Source: Firmicutes bacterium UBA4981 (GTDB lineage Bacteria > Bacillota > SHA-98 > UBA4971). From it: DNA of 9,849 nt. The DNA is taken from the NCBI GenBank assembly GCA_002398515.1, contig DGZL01000066.1, positions 20,055 through 29,903 on the forward strand, in the 5' to 3' direction. Shown in pieces: positions 1 through 4,860 of this stretch (position 1 is the stretch's first letter; each line of letters starts with the position of its first letter). A program made the position numbers and the translations under genes. The notes beneath the pieces are model-generated. The model saw nothing but the letters and a program-made list of their open reading frames with translations, did not search any database and was not told the DNA's origin.

Positions 1-90
1 GGTCTCATGGTGATCTACTTAGAGGCTAGACAACACTAGCGGGAAAACAACCTATAAGCAAAGGCATCGTGGTAACGAAGGGAGGTCAAG

Positions 91-1041
91 CTAGGCATGC
101 TCTTCGGAGGAAAGTTTGCGCCCCGGCTTCCTTACCTGGATGAGAAATATTCCTGCAAGTACAAGGGCAGCTCCTGCCAACTGCCAGCCTGCCAGCGTCT
201 CACCTAGGACTACAAAGGCAAGCAAGGTTGTGGCAGCAGGTTCAGCCATGCAAATGATTCCGGCGTCAGCTGCATCTATATAGCGAAGGGCCAACACATA
301 AAGTACGTACGCGGCGAGTGTCGGACCTAATACGAGGCAGAGTACTAACAGCCAAGCTACGGGAGGGAAATCTCGGATCTGAATGAGATTTCTGCCTGCA
401 AAACACACAAGAAAGAAGCCACCGAATCCAAATGCATATAGCACTGTTGTCCATGATGAGTACTTCCCAAGTGCGTATTTACTGAGTAATGTGTAGGACG
501 CATAAGTAATGGCTGCTATAAGCCCTAGAATAATGCCTGCTGGGTTCAAAGAGATAAGCTCCCTGTCATAGCCACCGGCTACAAGGAAACATCCGGCAAA
601 AGCCATAACGAGGGCAGCGATTTTAGTCTTTGTGAGTCGCTCCCCGAAAAATACCGCAGCGCCTAATGCCACAAAGGCAGGGGCTGTGTAAAGAATGATT
701 ACCGCTGTTGTCGCTGATGTGCGCTTGAGGGCTTCGAAGTATGACAAGTGATTGAGGGTAATCCCAACAAAGCCGAATACTACAAAGAACGGGATATCCT
801 TTGCCTCCATACGGAGTTGGGAGGGATTTACGATAACAAGAGATATGAGTAAAGCAATAAAGGCCAGGGAAGACCTTAGTGATACCAGAACTACAGGGTT
901 AATTCCGTAAGCATATATGAGCTTTGCGAAAATGCCCAGACTACCCCAAATTACGGCAGCTGCCAAAGCCAGCAGATATCCAAGAGCCGGATTCGACGCA
1001 GTCCCAGGTGCAGCAGTAGCAGGTGTTTTTCTTGTCGTCAT
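91..1041 (-). CDS. EamA/DMT-family permease (10-TM drug/metabolite transporter)
   Basis: Inner-membrane transporter of the drug/metabolite superfamily, made of two EamA domains with about ten membrane helices; the substrate cannot be read from sequence. Seen: helix 1 with WGSLGIFAK; an ERLTKTKIAALVMAFAG segment closing the first EamA half; and the matching AEPAATTLLAFVVLGETLAGWQLAG segment region near the end of the second half, the typical internal duplication. The tail KPGRKLSSEEHA is short and charged. I start at ATG 1041 (MTTRK, 316 aa) because AGGGAGT lies 9 nt upstream. A longer reading from 1122 adds 27 residues that are mostly coded by a 10-bp tandem repeat and have no hydrophobic or conserved content. 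The gene stands alone, divergent from the plus-strand repeat protein. Family assignment is firm; amino-acid or metabolite export is only a guess. Confidence 0.9.
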   Translation of the reverse strand: MTTRKTPATAAPGTASNPALGYLLALAAAVIWGSLGIFAKLIYAYGINPVVLVSLRSSLAFIALLISLVIVNPSQLRMEAKDIPFFVVFGFVGITLNHLSYFEALKRTSATTAVIILYTAPAFVALGAAVFFGERLTKTKIAALVMAFAGCFLVAGGYDRELISLNPAGIILGLIAAITYASYTLLSKYALGKYSSWTTVLYAFGFGGFFLVCFAGRNLIQIRDFPPVAWLLVLCLVLGPTLAAYVLYVLALRYIDAADAGIICMAEPAATTLLAFVVLGETLAGWQLAGAALVLAGIFLIQVRKPGRKLSSEEHA

Positions 1042-1099
1042 TTGCGTCCCACTCCCTAAGGCTACTCGTATTCGTGACCTAATGGTGAAATCCTCTTTG

Positions 1100-1136
1100 C
1101 ATCCTTTAACATCCTTTGACATCCTATGACATCCTA
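1100..1136. repeat. 10-bp tandem repeat in the leader of the EamA gene
   Basis: Consecutive 10-bp units on the plus strand read CATCCTTTAA, CATCCTTTGA, CATCCTATGA and a partial CATCCTACC. On the minus strand, the sense strand of the transporter, this is an iterated AGGATGTCAA/T motif 60-95 nt upstream of the chosen start. The period is close to one helical turn, so any bound protein would see the same face repeatedly. Each unit also holds an AGGATG that imitates a ribosome site plus start, which creates the spurious upstream ATG at 1122. Confidence 0.75.
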
Positions 1137-1148
1137 CCTGAGCGTCAA
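1121..1148 (-). promoter_or_regulatory. Candidate promoter for the EamA transporter gene
   Basis: On the minus strand TTGACG (1143-1148) is followed after 16 bp by TAGGAT (1121-1126). The -35 is good and the -10 is weak. The -10 lies inside the 10-bp tandem repeat, so the repeat could be an operator or could supply alternative -10 registers. Distance to the ATG at 1041 leaves a leader of about 70 nt. Hand-scored only. Confidence 0.3.
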
Positions 1149-1347
1149 TGTTATGGGCAAGTCTTTCTTGCCTGGAGTCCTGCTTCTCTTACACGGACTT
1201 CCGCAATGAAAGTCGCTATGCAATGATAGTCTGGATCTTTGCGTGACTCGACAAAGGATTGCTGCATTATCTTTGGAATAGTAATGATTAGTGGAAGGCC
1301 TTTTGGTAGACAACGAAGAGAGAAGCCTTTGGAAAAGGGGGAGGCGG

Positions 1348-1863
1348 GTGACCTCATCTATTTCGGGAAGAGTCGGGGGTACTATCGGCGGATTCACTGT
1401 CTCATGCGTAACCACGGCAGGACGCATCACCGGACGAATCGGGGGGAACATCTTCGGTGCAGACGTTGACCTTAAAGTTGACCCGCGTCTTGGTGTTATT
1501 GCCGGACGTATCGGAGGTGTTGTTGTCGGCAAGTCCGTGGATATCAAGTTCAAACCTGACCGTGTCCGGGGTCGTCTGGGTGGTACTGTCATCGGGAACG
1601 ATGTGGACATTTCAAGAACTGAGCGTATCACAGGTAGATGTGGGGGAATAGTCATAGGTTTTGACTGCAATCTTATGGTGTCTCATGGATCTATGACCGG
1701 GCGTCTGGGTGGGGGGATCTTCGGCAAGTCAGTTGATATGAGGATTTCAGAAGACTTTCCTCCTATAGTGTCAGCGCTAACGGCTGTCATCACATATTAC
1801 TATTACAGGGTCATGCATAACCGTGGTTCAGGCTCTTCCAGTGGCCGGGGCGGGCATAGGTAG
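1348..1863 (+). CDS. GR[IVL]GG-repeat protein, putative beta-solenoid with C-terminal hydrophobic segment
   Basis: Not a family I recognise. From GTG 1348 the protein has 171 residues and consists almost wholly of six repeats of 21-24 residues. The GR pairs are at residues 7, 29, 53, 75, 96 and 118. The unit is roughly [IV]xGR[IVL]GGx[IV]xGxxVD[IL] followed by a variable polar stretch. The glycine/hydrophobic alternation resembles short-repeat beta-solenoids such as bactofilins, but this is inference from pattern. After the last repeat comes a hydrophobic stretch (about 137-155, FPPIVSALTAVIT then YYYY) and a Gly/Ser/Arg tail, possibly a membrane anchor. There is no signal peptide. GTG 1348 is chosen because AAGGGGGAGG ends 3 nt before it. 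GTG 1291 (190 aa) is also open but has a poor ribosome site; an in-frame stop at 1285 bounds the gene. It is the only plus-strand gene here, and the antisense frame is proline-rich shadow. Confidence 0.8.
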   Translation: MTSSISGRVGGTIGGFTVSCVTTAGRITGRIGGNIFGADVDLKVDPRLGVIAGRIGGVVVGKSVDIKFKPDRVRGRLGGTVIGNDVDISRTERITGRCGGIVIGFDCNLMVSHGSMTGRLGGGIFGKSVDMRISEDFPPIVSALTAVITYYYYRVMHNRGSGSSSGRGGHR

Positions 1864-1998
1864 TCCTGAATCAGAACACATTGATCTAGGTTATGCCATT
1901 ACAGCAAGATTCAAGGGATTGCCAAATTCGAGGATGAGGTATTCAGGAATACGGTAAGCAGGTGATTCTACGTTTAGTTTTTTGGAGTATAGGCAGAA

Positions 1999-2023
1999 GG
2001 GCCGGTTTAAGATAATCCGGCCC
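1999..2023. terminator. GC-rich hairpin between convergent genes, likely bidirectional terminator
   Basis: GGGCCGG (1999-2005) and CCGGCCC (2017-2023) form a perfect 7-bp stem around an 11-nt A/T-rich loop. It lies 136 nt after the stop of the plus-strand repeat gene and 120 nt after the stop of the minus-strand ECF gene, where a shared terminator would be expected. The following T-tract is poor on both sides (AAGTTGGTTTTCT on plus, TTCTGCC on minus), so it may only slow polymerase or protect 3' ends. Confidence 0.45.
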
Positions 2024-2087
2024 AAGTTGGTTTTCTGTAAGCGAACCTGGTATGCCGGCTTCACCATTCTTGACTTCCGAAGTGCCC

Positions 2088-2189
2088 TAATCCCGACGCT
2101 GGCTTAACCCTCATGGCACCCCAATCCCGATGCCGGCTTAATCTTAACGGCGGCCTAGTCCCCACGGTGGCTTAATCCCGCGGTGGGCA
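2088..2189. repeat. 17-bp tandem repeat, six units, overlapping the 3' end of the ECF gene
   Basis: Six head-to-tail 17-bp units with no gaps start at 2088, 2105, 2122, 2139, 2156 and 2173. The plus-strand consensus is TAATCCCGACGGCGGCT. Columns 2, 5, 11 and 16 are invariant, and most others agree in four or five of six units. Units at 2139 (part), 2156 and 2173 lie inside the ECF S-component reading frame and encode its last residues, roughly AHRGIKPPWGLGRR; the rest lie downstream. Because 17 is not divisible by 3, each unit is read in a different frame. A fragment ATGCCGGCT at 2052-2060 may be a decayed outlying copy. Confidence 0.85.
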
Positions 2190-2704
2190 GGAGCAGGCTT
2201 ATGCGCTTCCAGCCTCTGTACTGCAATAGCTATAGGTGTAATTATGACTGCAGCCAATATCGCTTCCGGTGCCCCTTGGAGCAGCGCTATAGCGATCGCC
2301 CCTTCAGGACCGGAGAAAGGCATATATCCGAACACGACTGCCAGGCCCAGGGTTCCCACGGTATTTGTCAGGCTTCCGGCAATTGCGGCAAGTGGGATGC
2401 TCCAAGGCTTCTTGCCGCATCCTGCGTATACCAGGTATGATACGATGCCGATTAGGAGACGCGCAGGGATAACGACTCGTGGGTCTGCCAGAAACCTAAG
2501 AGTGAAAAGGCCGAAAATCAGTCCGACGAATGATCCGACAACAGGTCCTTCTAGAATTCCTGCGAGTTCCACGGGGATGTGCATGAGGGTTGCGGCGCCT
2601 GCCGGAGTGGGCACCGGGATAAATCCAAGCCCTGTAACGCCAAGAACCAGCGCCAGGGCTACCAGTAAACCTGAGATAACAATCTGCCTCGTATTAAGTT
2701 TCAT
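2144..2704 (-). CDS. ECF-transporter S component (vitamin/metabolite-binding membrane subunit)
   Basis: Substrate-binding membrane subunit of an energy-coupling-factor transporter; the shared EcfA/A'/T module is not in the window, so this is a group-II-style orphan S component. Seen in 186 aa: about six hydrophobic segments (8-29, 36-52, 54-72, 78-95, 103-127, 135-162); HIPVELAGILEGPVVGSFVGLIFG (42-65) and the PARLLIGIVSYLVY stretch (80-93), both characteristic of the broad ECF_trnsprt-type S-component family. The vitamin cannot be named. ATG 2704 is preceded at 7 nt by GGAGGTG. No known riboswitch is recognisable upstream; instead three 15-bp repeats abut the ribosome site. The polar tail after about residue 168 is partly coded by the 17-bp tandem array and is probably not structural. 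Confidence 0.85.
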   Translation of the reverse strand: MKLNTRQIVISGLLVALALVLGVTGLGFIPVPTPAGAATLMHIPVELAGILEGPVVGSFVGLIFGLFTLRFLADPRVVIPARLLIGIVSYLVYAGCGKKPWSIPLAAIAGSLTNTVGTLGLAVVFGYMPFSGPEGAIAIALLQGAPEAILAAVIITPIAIAVQRLEAHKPAPAHRGIKPPWGLGRR

Positions 2705-2723
2705 CTTGCGACACCTCCGTTCC

Positions 2724-2768
2724 AGCCCCTTTTAGGGCAGCCTCTCTTAGGATAGCCCCTCTTAGGGT
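2724..2768. repeat. Three 15-bp tandem palindromic units next to the ECF ribosome site
   Basis: Three abutting 15-bp units at 2724-2738, 2739-2753 and 2754-2768 read on the plus strand AGCCCCTTTTAGGGC, AGCCTCTCTTAGGAT and AGCCCCTCTTAGGGT. Each unit is itself a small inverted repeat (CCC..AGGG or CCT..AGG). The array ends 5 bp from the GGAGGTG ribosome site at 2712-2718, so it is in the 5' leader or promoter of the S-component gene. As DNA it looks like an iterated operator; as RNA each unit could fold as a 3-5 bp stem. Its 15-bp period is not a whole helical turn. Confidence 0.75.
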
Positions 2769-2860
2769 GCCGGACGCTGTGAGTTTCGAAGCAATGTTAA
2801 GCAACAGGTGTAGTAATGCAGGTTTCCGGTCGTATTAGGATCAGGATTCTGCATATAGCC

Positions 2861-2890
2861 TTGTTACATCCTATGCTTCGGGTATATAAT
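2861..2890 (+). promoter_or_regulatory. Plus-strand sigma-A-like promoter leading into the palindrome array
   Basis: TTGTTA (2861-2866), an 18-bp spacer and a perfect TATAAT (2885-2890) make a respectable vegetative promoter on the plus strand. No plus-strand protein gene follows. Transcription would start near 2897 and meet the first array hairpin with its T-run at 3001-3027, giving an RNA of about 130 nt, or it would continue through the array. A/T-rich chance matches are possible. Confidence 0.45.
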
Positions 2891-2896
2891 TCAATG

Positions 2897-3027
2897 TATG
2901 CGCCGGGAATCCTTCCACTAATTAATGTCTCCTATGAATCAAGGAATCGGTTCCTCGCAAAACTAGCGTGCCACGTGTATGCTTGCTGCCGCGATATAAA
3001 GATGGTCGATTTTCGACCATCTTTTTT
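2897..3027 (+). ncRNA. Candidate short RNA between a consensus -10 and a T-run hairpin
   Basis: The stretch lies between the promoter-like site at 2861-2890 and the terminator-like hairpin at 2998-3027. It contains a second small hairpin, AGGAA-TCGG-TTCCT (2942-2955). It matches no RNA family I recognise. Any frames across it lack ribosome sites and read like random sequence. Existence as an RNA is inference from the two flanking signals only. Confidence 0.25.
2998..3027 (+). terminator. First array hairpin followed by six T: intrinsic terminator on the plus strand
   Basis: GATGGTCGA-TTT-TCGACCATC (3001-3021) is a perfect 9-bp stem with a 3-nt loop, followed at once by TTTTTT. The upstream AAA lets the stem extend through A:T pairs. 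This is the best stem in the palindrome array and the only copy with a strong T-run, so it should terminate rightward transcription. On the minus strand the T-run is only three long. Confidence 0.6.
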
Positions 3028-3599
3028 AAGACGTTGCTTCAATTTCTACCACCTACTGGGATTCTTGGAATAAAAAACGTACAAGTGGTAGGTTCTCGAC
3101 CACACCCAACGGCAAAGGTGGTTGTTTTTCGACCACATTTTTGGGCTGAAGGGGGTTTTGATAGCTCTTTGAGGCTCAGGTGGAAGGTTTTCTACCACTG
3201 TTTTGGAAAAAGTGGTAGTTTTTCGCTCATCTTTTCAAGAAATGTGGTCGATTTTGTATCCACAAGCCTCTTGTGAAAGGATTCTCTGTGATGAGGTGTT
3301 CTATATTCTACCCCCTTGAGGCGCGATCATGGTCGAAAATCAACCATTAACAAGCCCTAAGGTGGTCGATTCTCAACCATCCAGGCAATTGCCCTAAAAA
3401 AGGTGGTTGAAACTCAACCACCAAAGAGCCTCACTGTGGTTGTTTTTCGACTACCCAAACTATCGCCAGGGAAAAGCCGTGGAAAATCATACAGCAAAAG
3501 AGAATTTGTGGTTGATCTTCAGCCACCCAAGATGTGGCTTGGCAAAATGTAGTAGTAAAGCACACAATAAGAAGATAATTGTGGTCATTTTACGACCAC
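3002..3599. repeat. Array of at least twelve 19-bp interrupted palindromes (GTGGTYG-N5-CRACCAC)
   Basis: Clear copies start at 3002, 3085, 3118, 3180, 3212, 3244, 3329, 3362, 3403, 3436, 3508 and 3581. Each is 19 bp except 3244, which has one extra base in the right arm. Arms are 7 bp around a 5-bp, usually T-rich centre. A right half-site is at 3046-3052, and decayed copies are likely at 3296 and 3549. Copies 3002 and 3403 are perfect inverted repeats. Changes in one arm are sometimes matched in the other (ATGG..CCAT at 3002 and 3329; GGTTG..CAACC at 3403). Spacers of 13-14 bp or longer differ in sequence. I see no protein gene, cas gene or transposase with it. It fills most of the roughly 885-bp gap between the ECF and P1-peptidase genes; 2770-2860 holds nothing I can name. 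Function unknown. Confidence 0.9.
3581..3599 (-). terminator. Last array palindrome at the P1-peptidase stop, possible terminator
   Basis: Read on the minus strand this copy is GTGGTCG-TAAAA-TGACCAC, whose TAA is the stop codon of the peptidase gene. All seven arm positions can pair in minus-strand RNA if one G-U is allowed. The sequence after it (AATTATCTTCTTATTG) is only moderately U-rich. It could end or trim the peptidase transcript, but an elongating ribosome would cover the stem. Confidence 0.35.
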
Positions 3600-4660
3600 A
3601 CCGAATGAGACTTACAAATACTGCTTGCGGCAGGAATCGATGTCAGCCCGCAGGCGTTCTTAATCCCGTGTATGACCGCAACTTCCATGGCGGATGCGGC
3701 TGCTTCCCCGATAGCGGAGATATCAGCTGCCCTATCTCCGGTCAGTGATGCTTGTCCTGTTGAGAGAGTGAAAACAGTGTCCCCGTCGTACATGGTGTGT
3801 ACAGGACGTATCACCCGCGCCAAACCGTCATGGGCCATCTGAGCAACCTTATTTGCGCCTTCTTTGGATAGGATTGCGTTTGTGGCTACAACGCCGATAG
3901 TGGTATTGCCTGCGAAACCCTGCAAATCGCCTGCATCACTACGTCCATGCTTACTGTTACTACTTCCGTGTTTACTGCTGTTGTGTTCCCCGGTCTCATG
4001 AGTCTGGGAGAGAAACGTCCCTGTGTCCCTGTCGTACGCGCCTGCAATCATTTCCCCTGATTTCGGATCAATGATGTTGCCTAGGGCATTTACGACAACT
4101 ATTGCTCCAACAATAACAGGGACTTGCCTGCCGCCTGGATCGTTGCCGGTGCCCAGCTTTATGGACCAAGTTCCCAGTCCGCCTTTCATGGCGTGCCCGG
4201 GGCCGTAAAGTTTGCCTACATTTGCACCGATTCCCGCTCCGGCATTGCCTTCTGCAGGAGGAGAGGATGATGCGTTCTTACATGCCTGGTACCCCATTTC
4301 GGAATCAGGACGCGCTTTGGGGTTCCCAATGTCCAGGTCGAAAATGACAGCCGCGCCCACGATAGGGACTACGCCGAAGCCGGTGGCAAATCCCACGCCC
4401 CTCTCCTCCAAGAACTTCATGGCGCCGCACGCAGCATCCAAGCCATATGCGCTACCGCCGGCTAACATGATAGCATGGACTTTCTCTACCAAGTTGCAAG
4501 GCCTCATAAGGTCGGTCTCTCTCGTGCCCGGGGCTGACCCTCTTACATCCACTCCTGCTACTGCGCCGTCCATGGTCAGAATAGCAGTGCAGCCGGTGAG
4601 CCCTTCTCTGTCCTCAGCATGTCCCACAAGCACACCTGGTACGTCTGTAATACTTGGCAA
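3590..4660 (-). CDS. P1-family N-terminal-nucleophile aminopeptidase/amidase (DmpA/NylC type)
   Basis: Peptidase family P1 (S58) member that matures by self-cleavage into alpha and beta chains, freeing an N-terminal Thr or Ser nucleophile; known members are D/L-aminopeptidases, beta-peptidyl aminopeptidases and nylon-oligomer hydrolases. Seen in 356 aa: TDVPGVLVGHAED at 5-17, where the family opens; LAGGSAYGLDAACG at 66-79; GAGIGANVGK at 141-150; and the cleavage motif GNTTIGVVATNA at 251-262, giving a predicted cut Asn252/Thr253 as in NylC. The C-terminal IKNACGLTSIPA (333-344) is family-like. Residues 219-247 form a Ser/His/Gly-rich linker holding an in-frame 21-bp duplication. Start is TTG 4660 with GAGGTG 8 nt upstream. 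No signal peptide, so cytoplasmic. The stop lies inside the last array palindrome. Substrate is not inferable. Confidence 0.92.
   Translation of the reverse strand: MPSITDVPGVLVGHAEDREGLTGCTAILTMDGAVAGVDVRGSAPGTRETDLMRPCNLVEKVHAIMLAGGSAYGLDAACGAMKFLEERGVGFATGFGVVPIVGAAVIFDLDIGNPKARPDSEMGYQACKNASSSPPAEGNAGAGIGANVGKLYGPGHAMKGGLGTWSIKLGTGNDPGGRQVPVIVGAIVVVNALGNIIDPKSGEMIAGAYDRDTGTFLSQTHETGEHNSSKHGSSNSKHGRSDAGDLQGFAGNTTIGVVATNAILSKEGANKVAQMAHDGLARVIRPVHTMYDGDTVFTLSTGQASLTGDRAADISAIGEAAASAMEVAVIHGIKNACGLTSIPAASSICKSHSVWS
3935..3976 (-). repeat. In-frame 21-bp tandem duplication inside the P1-peptidase linker
   Basis: Two adjacent 21-bp units encode SKHGSSN and SKHGRSD (residues 229-242); 17 of 21 bases agree. 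The duplication is a multiple of three and sits about ten residues before the predicted Asn252/Thr253 self-cleavage site. There the alpha-chain end is expected to be flexible, so it probably lengthens a disordered linker without harming the fold. Confidence 0.7.
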
Positions 4661-4742
4661 TTCGTAACACCTCGTTTCGCTTATCCTTTATCCTTGTTGG
4701 GCTTAAATGTGTTTGACATCTATTGTGATGGAGTGTGATCAT

Positions 4743-4772
4743 ATTGTAGTATTACGTGAGTCCGCGTTGCAA
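4743..4772 (-). promoter_or_regulatory. Candidate promoter for the P1-peptidase gene
   Basis: On the minus strand TTGCAA (4767-4772), an 18-bp spacer and TACAAT (4743-4748) match a vegetative promoter at four and five of six positions. It lies in the 200-bp gap after the phospholipase-type gene and gives a leader of roughly 75 nt before TTG 4660. The leader holds a doubled AAGGATA (near 4681-4694) but no recognisable riboswitch. Confidence 0.4.
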
Positions 4773-4860
4773 TCCCAAATGCGCCGGATGCACACTAAAT
4801 GCAGTCTAATTATCCAATAGATGCTTCTCGGGACACTGATTGCTTTCGGCGAATCTCAGA

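Noticed and set aside
25..40. Hairpin GCTAG-ACAACA-CTAGC downstream of the EamA gene as its terminator
   Set aside because: Only 5 bp of stem, no T-run on the minus strand, and 50 bp from the stop; too weak to call. 1-90 otherwise shows nothing.
1042..1122. N-terminal extension of the EamA transporter from ATG 1122
   Set aside because: The added residues come from a 10-bp tandem repeat and a leader; ATG 1041 has a proper ribosome site and the usual N-terminus length.
1134..1670. Minus-strand reading frame opposite the GRxGG protein
   Set aside because: Its proline/arginine-rich repeats are the mirror of the plus-strand glycine repeats, it has no ribosome site or family match, and the plus frame has regular repeat constraints.
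2244..2735. Plus-strand frame opposite the ECF S component
   Set aside because: Shadow frame rich in Pro/Arg/Ser without ribosome site; the minus frame has clear membrane helices and family blocks.
2816..3276. Two plus-strand reading frames through the left part of the palindrome array
   Set aside because: No ribosome site, composition is random-like, and they read through several palindromes; explained by the non-coding array.
3002..3599. CRISPR array
   Set aside because: Repeats are 19 bp with free internal variation, spacers are 13-14 bp or irregular up to about 54 bp, there is no leader pattern and no cas gene in the window.
3407..3748. Plus-strand frame across the right part of the array and the end of the P1-peptidase gene
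   Set aside because: Overlaps a well-supported gene on the other strand and consists largely of translated palindromes.
4713..4741. TTGACA on the plus strand as a promoter
   Set aside because: No usable -10 at 16-18 bp (TGATCA at 17) and no plus-strand gene downstream.
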